The notes under the pieces were generated by a model that saw only the letters and a program-made list of their open reading frames with translations, ran no database searches and was not told where the DNA came from. The position numbers and the translations under genes are program-made. Positions 1 through 9,339 of a stretch of DNA of 64,000 nucleotides are shown piece after piece (the stretch's first letter is position 1; each line of letters opens with the position of its first letter). This DNA comes from Myxococcota bacterium (lineage in GTDB: Bacteria; Myxococcota_A; Bradymonadia; UBA7976; UBA1532): the NCBI GenBank assembly GCA_963169045.1, contig CAUJDF010000041.1:128872-192871 (forward strand), written 5' to 3'.

Positions 1-122
1 GGCCACGCACGACGGACGGAGAACATCGATTACCCCCTGGGACGGTCCGCGGCCGGGGCCTCGCCCGGAGCACGCGGTGCGCCAATTGTGGGGAATGCGG
101 CGGTTCCAGGTCTATGAAATTT

Positions 123-1274
123 TCAACGGAGGCGGTCGAGGACGCTGCCGAGGATGTCGGTGACCTGCCGAGTCTGCTCGAGCGTGCCGATGGTGAAGCG
201 GAGGTAGCCGTCGAGGTTGCGCTGTCCCGAGCGGTCGCGGACGTACACGCCGTGCTCGGCCAGCGTCTGGGCGACCCAGGGCGCGCGGTCGAACTTCGCC
301 ATGTAGTAGTTGGCCGGCGTCAGGTGGAGCACGATGCCGCGAGCCTCGAACCACTCGCGCAGCGCCCGCTTGCTGGCGGCCACCTCGTCGAGGTACCAGC
401 GCAGCCAGGCTTGGTCGTCGAGCGCCGCCATCGCGCCGATCTGCGCCAGCACGTTCACGCTCTTCGGATTGAAGACGCGCCGCATGTCGCGCACCACCTC
501 GGGGTGGGCCAGCGCGTAGCCGATGCGCAGGCCGGCGATCCCGTACGCCTTCGAGAAGGTGCGGGTGACGACGAGGTTGGAGTACGTGTGCAGCAGCCCG
601 ATGCAGGTGGACCCCGCGAATTCGGAGTACGCCTCATCCACGATGACGAGCGTCTCCGGCACCGCGGCGAGCAACGCGGCCACCTCGTCGGGCGTGTACA
701 TCACGCCCGTCGGGTTGTTGGGGTTCACGAGGTACAGCAGCTTCGGGCGAACGCGCGTCGCCGCCTCGAGCAGCGCGTCGAAGGCCGGCTGGAACGGGTC
801 CGCGCCGTAGAACGGCACGATGCGCGCGCCCCGCGTCTGGGCGAACACCAGGAAGTGCGTGTAGGTCGGCGACGGCACCAGCACCGGGTCGTCGGGGTTC
901 AGGTACGTCGCGCAGATGGTGTCGAGCGCCTGGTCGCTGCCGTTCGTGATCAGCAGGCGATCGCCCTCGACGTCCCAGTGTCGGGCGAGGCGCTCGATCA
1001 GGTTGGTGCTGTTGAGCACCGGGTACCAGTTGAGGTGGTGCGTGTTGGTGAGGAACGCGCTGATCGCCTCGATGACCCGCGGCGACGGCGGCACCGTCGC
1101 CTCGTTCCAGTCGAGCTTGTGCGGCACCTGGTCCGGCCGAGCGCCGATCTGCTCGAGCGACGACACGGCCTGGTAGGGCTGCAGTTCGCGCACCGTCTCG
1201 GCCACCGCGAACGACGTCGCGCGCGCCGGGTGTGGGGGGTGAGCGACGCTCAATCCGGTGCTGGGCAAGCGCAT
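123..1274 (-). CDS. hisC: Histidinol-phosphate aminotransferase-like PLP enzyme (HisC family)
   Basis: 383 aa. A fold-type I PLP aminotransferase of the HisC class, which moves an amino group between glutamate and imidazole-acetol phosphate in histidine synthesis. Visible marks are the substrate-side LDWNEATVPPSP near residue 50, the NPNNPTG motif, VDEAYSEF, and the PLP-lysine motif TFSKAYGIAGLRIGY. The start is the ATG at 1274 because an AGGAGA ribosome site lies just upstream and the protein then has normal HisC length; the reading frame stays open much further only as a shadow of the next gene. No other his genes are in the window, so it could serve another 2-oxo acid or aromatic substrate. 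It is transcribed divergently from the PilZ gene across 180 bases. Confidence 0.85.
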   Translation of the reverse strand: MRLPSTGLSVAHPPHPARATSFAVAETVRELQPYQAVSSLEQIGARPDQVPHKLDWNEATVPPSPRVIEAISAFLTNTHHLNWYPVLNSTNLIERLARHWDVEGDRLLITNGSDQALDTICATYLNPDDPVLVPSPTYTHFLVFAQTRGARIVPFYGADPFQPAFDALLEAATRVRPKLLYLVNPNNPTGVMYTPDEVAALLAAVPETLVIVDEAYSEFAGSTCIGLLHTYSNLVVTRTFSKAYGIAGLRIGYALAHPEVVRDMRRVFNPKSVNVLAQIGAMAALDDQAWLRWYLDEVAASKRALREWFEARGIVLHLTPANYYMAKFDRAPWVAQTLAEHGVYVRDRSGQRNLDGYLRFTIGTLEQTRQVTDILGSVLDRLR

Positions 1275-1344
1275 GCCTGTCTCCTGCCGGTCCCGAGGGT
1301 CTTGCGGGTCGGCGATTCTACACGAACGAGGGTCTCGCTGAGCC

Positions 1345-1372
1345 TTTGCAATGCGCCGGGGGCCTCTATAAG
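1345..1372 (+). promoter_or_regulatory. Possible sigma-70-type promoter for the PilZ gene
   Basis: TTTGCA (1345-1350) and TATAAG (1367-1372) are spaced by 16 bases in the hisC/PilZ divergent intergenic region, about 80 bases before the PilZ start. The AT-rich TATAAG stands out in this GC-rich DNA. This is a by-eye match only. Confidence 0.35.
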
Positions 1373-1454
1373 TTGGACCCGATTTTCCGGACGCTCGCGG
1401 TGGCGCACGCTCGAACGAGCAAGTTCTGCGCCAGCGAGCACCGCGAGGGGATCC

Positions 1455-2657
1455 GTGGAGAACTTCCGTCGGTCGCAGCGCTACCGGTTCCAGCTCGAGG
1501 TCCGGTTCCGCGGCACGTTCCGCACGACGTCGTCGCTCACCGAGGACGTCAGCTTCCACGGCGTGTTCATCCGCACCGACGAAGTGCGCACGCCCAACCA
1601 GCTCATCAAGTTCGCGATCGTCGATCCGCACGAGCAGGAGGCGATCGAGCTCTTGGGCATCGTGGCGCGCTGCGTGTCGCCGGCCGACGCGGGGCCGGGC
1701 CGCCCGCCGGGCGTGGGCGTGTCGCTCTTCGGCAACGATCGCGCGACGGAGGCGCGCTGGGTGGCGCTCATCCGGCGGGTGCGCGGCTGGGCCGAGCGCG
1801 GGCTGGTGAAGGCGCCGCCGCCCGGGCAGCCCGAGGGGCCGATGGAGCTCAGGCGCGTGGGGGCGACGGGCCCGGAACCGGGACGACAGACGGTGACGCC
1901 GCCGGCGGTGAGGCCGGCGGCGCCGCCGATGGTGACCCCGCCGCCGATGGTCGGCGGTCCGCCCCCGCTGGTGACGCCGCCACGGCCGCCCCTCCCGAGC
2001 GTGCCGCCGCCGATCGTGGTGGCCGGCGGCGCCGTCGCCGAGCCGCCCGCCGCCGCCGAGCCGCCCCCCCCGCCCGTCGCCGCGGAGCCGGTCGACGCGG
2101 TACGGCGCGCGCACGTGCGGCGGCCGGCCCGGTTCAACGTCACCCTGCGCCCGGCGGGGCTCGACGAGCTGCACAACTTCGAGCTGAAGGACATCAGCGA
2201 GGGCGGCACCTTCGTGATCACGTCGACCCTCGTGCCCGTCGGCAGCCTGGTCACGCTGCGGCTGGTGCACCCGTCGAGCAGCGAGACGTTCCACATCCCC
2301 GGTCAGGTCGTGCGCACGATCGACAGCCTCGACCCCGCCGAGAAGGGCCTCGGCATCCGCTTCCGCGCCGAGGGCGTCGATCCCGAGCTGTGGAGGCGCT
2401 TCCTCGAGCGCAACGCGCCCGTGCCACCGACCGGGCTCGAGCTCTTCCCCGCCGCGGCGCGCGACGAGGGGCACGTGCGCGTGCTGCGCACGCCGGCCAC
2501 CGAGCCGCCGGTGCTGCTCGGTCCCTCCGAGACGCCGGCCCCGGGCGCCATCGCCGACGACGACCCCGGCGGCGCGCCCATCCTGCTGGGCGACGACGAG
2601 GAGCCGGTGCCGATCATCCTCGGCCCGGGCGTCGCCAACCCGTCCAAACCCTCCTGA
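1455..2657 (+). CDS. Two-domain PilZ protein with proline-rich linker
   Basis: 400 aa, cytoplasmic, with no signal peptide. It has two PilZ-like beta-barrel domains, at about residues 3-115 and 217-322. Each opens with an Arg-rich patch before the barrel (RRSQRYRF; RRPARF), the usual c-di-GMP contact, followed by a D/N-x-S-x-x-G element (EDVSFHGVF; KDISEGGTF). The domains are joined by about 100 residues rich in Pro, Ala and Val, and a disordered acidic tail follows. A role as a c-di-GMP effector in motility or surface behaviour is inferred. The GTG at 1455 is chosen because GAGGGG precedes it and the first PilZ domain begins immediately after it; an earlier start would read antisense hisC. 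The TPR gene follows after 19 bases on the same strand. Confidence 0.82.
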   Translation: MENFRRSQRYRFQLEVRFRGTFRTTSSLTEDVSFHGVFIRTDEVRTPNQLIKFAIVDPHEQEAIELLGIVARCVSPADAGPGRPPGVGVSLFGNDRATEARWVALIRRVRGWAERGLVKAPPPGQPEGPMELRRVGATGPEPGRQTVTPPAVRPAAPPMVTPPPMVGGPPPLVTPPRPPLPSVPPPIVVAGGAVAEPPAAAEPPPPPVAAEPVDAVRRAHVRRPARFNVTLRPAGLDELHNFELKDISEGGTFVITSTLVPVGSLVTLRLVHPSSSETFHIPGQVVRTIDSLDPAEKGLGIRFRAEGVDPELWRRFLERNAPVPPTGLELFPAAARDEGHVRVLRTPATEPPVLLGPSETPAPGAIADDDPGGAPILLGDDEEPVPIILGPGVANPSKPS

Positions 2658-2676
2658 CGACCCCCCAGGTGACGCG

Positions 2677-3312
2677 ATGACCGAAGACGAGCGCATCGAG
2701 CAGTTCCGCAAGATGGCGAAGGCGAACCCCGACGACGACCTGGCGCACTTCGCGCTGGGCCAGGCGCTGCACGACGCGGGGCGCCACGCCGAGGCGGCCA
2801 TCGTGCTCAAGCACGTGCTGAAGCTGAACGACGGCTACTCGAAGGCGTACGCGCTGTTGGGCACGTCGCTCGAGTCGACCGGCGATCCCGACGGCGCCGT
2901 CGAGACGTGGCTCGCCGGCCACCCGCGCGCTCAGCAGCGCGGTGACCTCTCCGTGGCCCTCGAGCTCGAGCGCCTGCTGCGCGCCCGCGGCGTGGAGCCG
3001 CCGCGCAGCGAGGCGCTGCCCGCCGCGCCGGCCGACGACCGCGAGCCCGGCGAGGACGAGGTGCGCGACCGCCGCACCGGTCGCATCGGCCCGCGGCTGA
3101 AGTTCAACCCGTTCGGCGACGCGGTCGGCGACTACATCGTGGCGCACATCAGCCAGGAGAGCTGGGACGCCTGGATGGAGATGTCGATCAAGGTCGTCAA
3201 CGAGCTGCGCCTCGACCTCGGCGACCCCGAGGGCCAGGCCGCCTGGGACGCCCACATGCGCGACTTCCTCAATCTGCCCGCCGAGCTGTTCGAAGGCCGC
3301 GACGACGACTGA
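2677..3312 (+). CDS. TPR protein fused to a cysteine-free YggX-like (Fe(2+)-trafficking) domain
   Basis: 211 aa, soluble. Residues 1-85 read as TPR-type helical repeats (ALGQALHDAGRHAEA; AYALLGTSLESTGD), followed by a charged linker. Residues 151-200 closely follow the C-terminal helices of YggX / Fe(2+)-trafficking protein: the run HISQESWDAW followed by INEYRL-like VVNELRLDLGDPE and a FLNL end. YggX normally starts with a short strand bearing one conserved Cys. Here that part is replaced by TPRs and the whole protein contains no cysteine. It may have lost iron or redox chemistry and kept a protein-interaction role. ATG at 2677; probably co-transcribed with the PilZ gene 19 bases upstream. 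A hairpin follows the stop. Confidence 0.7.
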   Translation: MTEDERIEQFRKMAKANPDDDLAHFALGQALHDAGRHAEAAIVLKHVLKLNDGYSKAYALLGTSLESTGDPDGAVETWLAGHPRAQQRGDLSVALELERLLRARGVEPPRSEALPAAPADDREPGEDEVRDRRTGRIGPRLKFNPFGDAVGDYIVAHISQESWDAWMEMSIKVVNELRLDLGDPEGQAAWDAHMRDFLNLPAELFEGRDDD

Positions 3313-3326
3313 TCCCCGCCGCGGGC

Positions 3327-3354
3327 GAATTCGACGTCGCCGCATGTCGAATTC
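3327..3354 (+). terminator. Terminator-like hairpin after the TPR/YggX gene
   Basis: Perfect 9-bp inverted repeat GAATTCGAC (3327-3335) / GTCGAATTC (3346-3354) with a 10-base loop, starting 15 bases after the stop codon. It is AT-rich for this DNA and has no T-run after it, so it is either a Rho-assisted or processing hairpin or a regulatory palindrome. Confidence 0.5.
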
Positions 3355-3431
3355 TGCGACACGGGCTCCGGCTGTCCGAATGAACCCACGCACAACGTGC
3401 GGAGGGTGCCATGTGACAGTCGAGAGGGCAC

Positions 3432-3933
3432 GTGTACCTGGCCTGGGCAATCGTCGCGGCGACCGCCAGCGGTTGCTGGGAGCCGTGGCGACACGAGGGT
3501 ATCTGGGGACAGGAGGAGGGCAGCGGCGGGGCGACGGGTGACCTCGATGATTGCGTCGCGATGGCCGAGGAGGGCCATCACGTCCAGCGTCGCGAGGCCG
3601 CCGTGCCTTCCAGCTCGGGCGCTCCTACGAGAAGGCGCTGTCCGTCCCCAGGTGCGAATCGCTCGGTGGCCAGCGCGAGGTGCGGATGGCGCGGTACACC
3701 CGGAACCCCGGCGCGCCGACCGAATGCTACATGGTGAACGGACGCGTCGCCTTCCGCCGGGCCGACTGCCTCTTCCAGCCGCGCCTCCTGCGCGATCCGG
3801 CGACGGGCGCGCCGTTGCCCGGGTCCGAGCCGCTGCGCGCCGAGGAGTGGAAGTCACCCTGAACGCCTCGGCGTTCACCGGGCGCGAGCTGGTGCTGAAG
3901 ACCGCGGCGTGCATGGCGGCGAAGCTTCGCTGA
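3432..3933 (+). pseudogene. Frameshifted small secreted/lipoprotein-like gene
   Basis: Coding-like sequence with strong G/C third positions runs in three successive frames. From the GTG at 3432 (after GAGAGGG) it begins MYLAWAIVAATASGCW, a possible lipoprotein signal with Cys at 15. Around 3600 the good codon pattern moves to another frame (AFQLGRSYEKAL to EEWKSP, ending at 3862). Near 3845-3850 it moves again to a third frame (VEVTLNASAFTG to AAKLR, ending at 3933). Each jump is -1 (equivalently +2). Either the gene is broken by two indels or the assembly has two errors in GC runs. I do not recognise the family. This is also what fills the 650-base gap between the TPR/YggX gene and ligA. Confidence 0.5.
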
Positions 3934-3962
3934 CGGACGGGCGCCCCCGTCCGGGGGCGGGG

Positions 3963-5879
3963 TCAGTTGTCGCCGGCGAGGAGCGCGAGGAACTCGGCCT
4001 CGGAGAGGACGGTGACGCCGGCGTCGCGGGCCTTCTGCAGCTTGCTGCCGGCCTTGCCCTCGTCGCCGACGACCAGGTAGCTGAGGTGCTTGCTGACGCC
4101 GCTCGCGGCTTTGCCGCCGAGGGCGGCGACCTTCTCCTGAGCCTCGTCGCGGGTCATCTGCGCGAGGGTGCCGGTGAACAGGAAGGACTTGCCGGCGAGG
4201 GGCCCCTCCCCCGTCGCGGCCGGCGCGCCGGGGTCGTCGGTCGCCGAGACACCGGCCGCAAGCAGCGCGTCGACGAGGTGGGCGCGCGCGCCGAGGCCCT
4301 CGGCCACCTTCGTCGCGAGCAGCTCGCCGAACTTGGGCAGGCCGACGAGGTCCTCGATCTTCGCCTCGCGCACGGCCCTCAGCGTCCGGAAGTGGCGCGC
4401 CAGCGTCTGCGACGCCGTCCTGCCGAGGTGCGGCACGCCGAGCGACTGCAGGAAGACGGCGAGCGGGATCTCGCGGCGCGCCTGGACCCGGTCGACGAGC
4501 TTCTGCGCGAGCGTTTCCCCCATCCGGTCGAACTCGATCAGGTCGGCCGCCCGGAGCCGATAGAAATCGGCGGGCGTGTGGAGCAGGCCGGCGTCGACCA
4601 GCGTCTCGAGCCAGACCTCGCCGAAGCCCTCGATGCCCACGGTGTTCGCGTAGTGGGCGAGCTCGCCGACCGCCGTCATGCGGCAGCCGGTCGCCGAGCC
4701 GCAGAACACGAAGTCGCCCTCGACGCGGACGGGCGAGTCGCACGAGGGGCACGTCGCCGGCGGCACGATCTCCGTGTCGCCGGGCGTGACCACCGCCTCG
4801 AGGTACGGGATGACGCCGCCGCGCCGCATGGCGACGACCTCGGCGTTGATCGAGAGCTTCTTGGACTGCACGAGCCCCCAGTTGTGCAGGCTGATGCGCG
4901 TGACAGTGGCGCCGCTGAGCACCACCGGATCGACGATGCCCACCGGCGTGAGGGCGCCCGAGCGCGAGACGCTCCACTCGACCTGGCGCAGGTGCGTCGT
5001 CGCGCTGTCGCCCTGCAGCTTGTAGGCGATGGCATAGCGGGGGTGGTGGCTCGTGGCGCCGAGCCGCGCCGCCTCGTCGAGACGGTCGGCGCGGAAGACG
5101 ACGCCGTCGATCTCGTAGTCCAGCTCGGCGCGGCGCGCCACATACCGCTCGTAGCCCGCCTGCATCCCGTCCTTGGGGAGCAGCGCGTGCTCGACCGGCG
5201 TGAAGCCCCACTGCGCGAGCTGCGCGAACTTCTCGATCTGTCGCGTGGCGCCGTCGATCAGCGCGTCGTACGCGAGGAAACAGAGGCCCATCGCCTCGGA
5301 CCGGTCGGCGTTCTTGTTCTTGAGCGCGCCGGCGGCGGTGTTGCGCGGGTTCGCGAACTGGTCCTTCACGAGCGCGAACTTCGACAGCGGCAGGTAGATC
5401 TCGCCGCGCACCTCGACCGGCCTCTCGACCGGGATGTGCTTGGGGACCGAGGGGATGCGCAGGACGTTGGCGGTGATGTCCTCGCCGACGGTGCCGCTGC
5501 CGCGGGTGGCGGCGACGATCAGGCGGCCGTCCTCGTAACGCAAGGACGCGGCGACGCCGTCGACCTTGGGCGTCATCACGACGTCGCCGGCGAACTTGTC
5601 GGCCCACTTCTGCAGCGTGTCCGGGTCGTAGCACTTGTCGAGCGACAGCATCGGGTGCCGGTGCTCGACGTCGGCGCCGAGGCGCTCCGTCGGCCCGAGC
5701 GCCGACAGCACCGGGGCGTCGGGCGCGACGGCGCGCAGGCGCTCGACCAGGCGATCGTAGTCGTAGTCGCTGATCTCGGGCGCGGCGCGGTCCCAGTAGA
5801 GCCAGTTGTGGCGCCGCACCTCGGCCTCGAGCTTCGCCTGCGGCCAGGCCTCCCAGCCCTCGGGCAGCGGCGCGCTCAC
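3963..5879 (-). CDS. ligA: NAD(+)-dependent DNA ligase LigA
   Basis: 638 aa. Seals nicks in replication and repair using NAD+. Domains in order: Ia NMN-binding region (APEISDYDYDRL near 35), the adenylation domain with active-site Lys105 in KVDG (KLDG in most relatives), an OB fold, a Cys4 zinc finger (CPSCDSPV ... FCGSATGC), helix-hairpin-helix repeats and a C-terminal BRCT domain (GKSFLFTGTLAQMTRDEA). The order and set are complete. The start is the GTG at 5879, which overlaps the maeB stop as GTGA and gives the normal N-terminus. It is downstream of, and probably translationally coupled to, the malic enzyme. Confidence 0.95.
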   Translation of the reverse strand: MSAPLPEGWEAWPQAKLEAEVRRHNWLYWDRAAPEISDYDYDRLVERLRAVAPDAPVLSALGPTERLGADVEHRHPMLSLDKCYDPDTLQKWADKFAGDVVMTPKVDGVAASLRYEDGRLIVAATRGSGTVGEDITANVLRIPSVPKHIPVERPVEVRGEIYLPLSKFALVKDQFANPRNTAAGALKNKNADRSEAMGLCFLAYDALIDGATRQIEKFAQLAQWGFTPVEHALLPKDGMQAGYERYVARRAELDYEIDGVVFRADRLDEAARLGATSHHPRYAIAYKLQGDSATTHLRQVEWSVSRSGALTPVGIVDPVVLSGATVTRISLHNWGLVQSKKLSINAEVVAMRRGGVIPYLEAVVTPGDTEIVPPATCPSCDSPVRVEGDFVFCGSATGCRMTAVGELAHYANTVGIEGFGEVWLETLVDAGLLHTPADFYRLRAADLIEFDRMGETLAQKLVDRVQARREIPLAVFLQSLGVPHLGRTASQTLARHFRTLRAVREAKIEDLVGLPKFGELLATKVAEGLGARAHLVDALLAAGVSATDDPGAPAATGEGPLAGKSFLFTGTLAQMTRDEAQEKVAALGGKAASGVSKHLSYLVVGDEGKAGSKLQKARDAGVTVLSEAEFLALLAGDN

Positions 5880-8131
5880 GGCTGCGCCCCCTGGGCCTCG
5901 AGCACGACGATCGCGGTCATGTTCACCACCGAGCGCACGCTGCAGTCGCGCTCGAGGACGCTCACCGGCTTGCCGACGCCCATCAGGATCGGCCCGACGA
6001 GGTCCGCGCCGGCGAGGCGGCCCATCAGCTTGTAGGCGATGTTGCCGCTGTTGAGCTCGGGGAAGATCAGCACGTTCGCCTCCCCCTGCAGCGTGCAGAA
6101 CGGGTACAGGCGCTCCCGCTGCTCGACGTCGAGCGCCGTCCCCACCTGCATCTCGCCGTCCACGTCGAGCGCCGGATCGCGCTGGCGCAGGATGCGGACC
6201 GCCTCCTCGACCTTGGTCGCCTGCGGGTGACGGTTGCCCCCGTAATTGCTGAAGCTCAGCATCGCCACGTGCGGCTCGATGTCGAACTCGCGCACGGTGG
6301 TGGCGGTGAGCAGCGCGATCTCGGCCAGGTCCTCGGCGGTCGGCTCGATGTTCACCGTCGTGTCGGCGAAGAACTTCACGCTGTCCGGCAGGATGACCAT
6401 GTACGCGCCCGCCACGCGGTGCAGGCCGGGCTTGAGGCCGAGGATCTGCAGCGCCGGGCGGATGGTCTCGGGGTAGCTGCGGGTCATGCCGCTGACGAGG
6501 CCGTCGGCGTCGCCGGCGTGCACCATCATCGTCCCGAAGTAGTTGCGGTGGCGCAGCATGCGGTGGGCCTCCTCGCGGGTGAAGCCCTTGCGCTGCCGCA
6601 TCTTCCAGAGCGCGTCGCCGTAGGCGGGGAAGCGCGCGTCGAGCGTCGGGTCGACGATCGTCAGGCCTTCGAGCCCGATCTCGTGGCTCTCGGCCACCTC
6701 GCGGATCTCGGCCTCGACGCCGAGCAGGATCGGCAGCGCGATGCCCTCGTCGCGGGCGATGCGCGCGGCGCGGATGATGCGCGGGTGGTCGCCCTCGGGG
6801 AAGACGATGCGCTTGGGATCGCGCGCGGCCTTGGAGATGACCTTGCGCATCACCTCGCGCTCGCGGCCGAGGATGCGCTCGAGGCCGTGCAGGTACGCGG
6901 ACCAGTCGGCGATCGGGCGGCGGGCGACGCCGCTGTCCATCGCCGCCTTGGCGACCGCGGGCGCTACGCGCAGCAGCGCCCGCCAGTCGAACGGCTTGGG
7001 GATGATGTACTCGGGCCCGAAGCGCAGCGTGTCGTCGCCGTAGGCGCGCTTCACCTCGTCGGGCACCTCCTCGCGGGCCAGCTCGGCGAGCGCGTGCACC
7101 GCCGCGAGCTTCATCGCCTCGTTGATCGCCATGGCGCGCACGTCGAGCGCGCCGCGGAAGATGAACGGAAAGCCGAGCACGTTGTTGACCTGGTTGGGGA
7201 AGTCGCTGCGGCCCGTCGCCATGATCGCGTCGGGGCGCGCGGCCTTGGCGTCGGGGTAGCTGATCTCCGGGTCGGGGTTGGCCATCGCCATGATGATCGG
7301 GTGCGCGGCCATGCCCCGGACCATCGCCTGCGTGACCGTCCCCTTCGCGCTCACGCCCACGAACACGTCGGCGCCCCGCAGCGCCTCTTCGAGCGTGCGA
7401 TGCGGCGTGTCCACGGCGAAGCGCTGCTTGTAGGGGTTCATGCCCTCCTTGCGACCGGCGTAGACGACGCCCCGCGTGTCGCAGAGGATCAGGTGCTCGG
7501 GCTTCACCCCCAGCGAGAGGAAGAGCGACGCGCAGGCGAGCGCGGCGGCGCCCGCTCCGCTGAACACGCACTTCACGTCGCCCGCCCGCTTGCCCGAGAG
7601 CTCGAGCGCGTTGACGAACGCCGCGCCGGCGATGATCGCGGTGCCGTGCTGGTCGTCGTGGAAGACCGGGATGCGCAGGCGCGCCCGGAGCTTCTCTTCG
7701 ATGTAGAAGCACTCCGGCGCCTTGATGTCCTCGAGGTTGATGCCGCCGAACGTGGGCTCGAGCGCGGCGACGACCTCGACGAACCGGTCCGGGTCGTGCT
7801 CGGCGACCTCGATGTCGAAGACGTCGATGTCCGCGAAGCGCTTGAAGAGGACGGCCTTGCCCTCCATCACGGGCTTGCCGGCCTCGGGCCCGATGTCGCC
7901 GAGGCCGAGCACCGCGGTGCCGTTGGTCACCACGGCGACGAGGTTGCCGCGGGCGGTGTAGTCGAAGACGCGGTCGACGTCCTGCGCGATCTCGAGGCAG
8001 GGCTCGGCCACGCCCGGTGTGTAGGCCAGCGACAGGTCGCGCTGCGTCTGCAGCGGCTTCGTCGACTGGATCGCGAGCTTCCCCGGGCGTCCCTGGGCGT
8101 GGTAGTCGAGCGCGTCGCGGCGCAGCGCCAT
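5876..8131 (-). CDS. maeB: NADP-dependent malic enzyme with phosphotransacetylase-like C-terminal domain
   Basis: 751 aa, matching the long MaeB type (about 760). It oxidatively decarboxylates malate to pyruvate, giving NADPH. Residues 1-430 are the malic enzyme half: [12 protein letters not shown], the catalytic-site FHDDQHGTA, and the nucleotide fold near [10 protein letters not shown]. Residues 430-751 are a Pta-like regulatory domain ([33 protein letters not shown]), which in relatives binds acyl-CoA effectors. The ATG at 8131 is preceded by GGAGGA. ligA overlaps its end by four bases. Confidence 0.95.
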   Translation of the reverse strand: MALRRDALDYHAQGRPGKLAIQSTKPLQTQRDLSLAYTPGVAEPCLEIAQDVDRVFDYTARGNLVAVVTNGTAVLGLGDIGPEAGKPVMEGKAVLFKRFADIDVFDIEVAEHDPDRFVEVVAALEPTFGGINLEDIKAPECFYIEEKLRARLRIPVFHDDQHGTAIIAGAAFVNALELSGKRAGDVKCVFSGAGAAALACASLFLSLGVKPEHLILCDTRGVVYAGRKEGMNPYKQRFAVDTPHRTLEEALRGADVFVGVSAKGTVTQAMVRGMAAHPIIMAMANPDPEISYPDAKAARPDAIMATGRSDFPNQVNNVLGFPFIFRGALDVRAMAINEAMKLAAVHALAELAREEVPDEVKRAYGDDTLRFGPEYIIPKPFDWRALLRVAPAVAKAAMDSGVARRPIADWSAYLHGLERILGREREVMRKVISKAARDPKRIVFPEGDHPRIIRAARIARDEGIALPILLGVEAEIREVAESHEIGLEGLTIVDPTLDARFPAYGDALWKMRQRKGFTREEAHRMLRHRNYFGTMMVHAGDADGLVSGMTRSYPETIRPALQILGLKPGLHRVAGAYMVILPDSVKFFADTTVNIEPTAEDLAEIALLTATTVREFDIEPHVAMLSFSNYGGNRHPQATKVEEAVRILRQRDPALDVDGEMQVGTALDVEQRERLYPFCTLQGEANVLIFPELNSGNIAYKLMGRLAGADLVGPILMGVGKPVSVLERDCSVRSVVNMTAIVVLEAQGAQP

Positions 8132-8192
8132 CGAACGGATCCTCCGAGATGTTTCGGGGCTCCGTAGCAGATGCGGGCGCCGGGGAAAAGAC

Positions 8193-9239
8193 CTACCGGG
8201 GCTGCAGCGCGCAGAGGCCGCGGCTGGCGAGCGTCCAGGCGCAAAGCTTGTAGAGCAGGCGGGCGCCGACGTTGGCGTCCCACTCGTCATCGCCCGGGGA
8301 CACCTCGTTCAGGTCGAAGCCGAGGATGCGCCGGCCCGAGCGCACGACCTCGCCGACGAGGTAGGTCGCTTCGTCGAGCTCGAGGCCGCCGGGCACGGGC
8401 GTGCCGGTGTGGGGACAGAGCTTCGGGTCGAGGCCGTCGATGTCGAACGTGATCCAGACGTCGCGCGGCAGGCGCGCGACGAGGTCGCGACAGAGCGCGC
8501 CCCACGTCTCGCCCTCGAAGCGACGGCGCGTGAGGTCCCGCCAGTACGCGACGTGCACGCGCTCGCCCTGAGCGCGGCAGTAGTCGACCTCCTCTTCGCA
8601 GAAGTCGCGGATGCCCACCTGCACGAGGCGCGTCACCTGGGGCACCGCGTCGAGCGCGTTGCGCAAGATCGACGCGTGCGACCACGTGAAGCCCTCGTAG
8701 GCGTCGCGCGTGTCGCTGTGGGCGTCGAAGTGCAGGACGCCGAAGTCGGCATGGCGCTCGGCGATGGCCTGCAAGGCGCCGAGCGGGACCGCGTGGTCGC
8801 CGCCGACGAGCCCGACGATCTTGCCGGCGTCGAGCCAGCGGCGCGTCTCGTCGCGCACCCAGCGGTTGAGCGCCGCGCCGGCCTCATTGACGCTGGCGAG
8901 CGCAGCGTGGAGCGACGGGTCGTCGCCGATGTCGCCGCCGACTTCGATGATGCGCGCGGCGCGCTCGCGGGCGGCGGCGTTCCACTCGCGGACGCGCGGG
9001 TCTTCGGGGAGCATCGCGATGCCGGGCTCGTACGGCCGCACCACGTCGCCGTCGTACAGGTCGACCTGGTGGCTCGCGCGCAGGATGGCCGCGGGGCCGT
9101 CGGACGTGCCGCCGCCGTAGGAGGTCGTCGCCTCCCACGGGACCGGCAACAGCACGAGACCGGCGTCGGCGGGCGTGTGCGGGAGGCCGAAGATGCCCGC
9201 GTCCTTCGCGGCGGCGGCGTTGGGATCGAACGTCGTCAT
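8193..9239 (-). CDS. Agmatinase / arginase-family ureohydrolase
   Basis: 348 aa. A binuclear manganese ureohydrolase; the most likely reaction is agmatine to putrescine plus urea. All metal-ligand motifs are present: GGDHAVPLG, FDAHSDTRDAY, SHASILRNAL and FDIDGLDP, and the substrate-side GTPVPGGLE is kept. The ATG at 9239 gives a normal length. It lies 61 bases upstream of maeB on the same strand, so it may share a transcript with maeB and ligA. SpeA, which makes agmatine, is encoded near 55-57 kb on the same strand. Agmatinase is preferred over arginase for that reason, but formiminoglutamase or guanidinobutyrase activity cannot be excluded. Confidence 0.85.
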   Translation of the reverse strand: MTTFDPNAAAAKDAGIFGLPHTPADAGLVLLPVPWEATTSYGGGTSDGPAAILRASHQVDLYDGDVVRPYEPGIAMLPEDPRVREWNAAARERAARIIEVGGDIGDDPSLHAALASVNEAGAALNRWVRDETRRWLDAGKIVGLVGGDHAVPLGALQAIAERHADFGVLHFDAHSDTRDAYEGFTWSHASILRNALDAVPQVTRLVQVGIRDFCEEEVDYCRAQGERVHVAYWRDLTRRRFEGETWGALCRDLVARLPRDVWITFDIDGLDPKLCPHTGTPVPGGLELDEATYLVGEVVRSGRRILGFDLNEVSPGDDEWDANVGARLLYKLCAWTLASRGLCALQPR

Positions 9240-9339
9240 GGGCCCCGAATAACGGCCGTGGCGCGGCGAGTCAATCCCCCGGCGGGCGGTCGGCTTCGGC
9301 GAGCATCGCCGCCCGCCCTCCCGGGCCGGGCGCCCCGCC

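Noticed and set aside
1-122. A gene or RNA in the left end
   Set aside because: No frame with good codon pattern and no RNA-like structure was seen; it is probably the 3' region after hisC.
114-1454. Upstream extension of the PilZ frame to 114
   Set aside because: It is antisense to hisC and lacks protein-like pattern; the GTG at 1455 has a ribosome site and leads straight into the PilZ domain.
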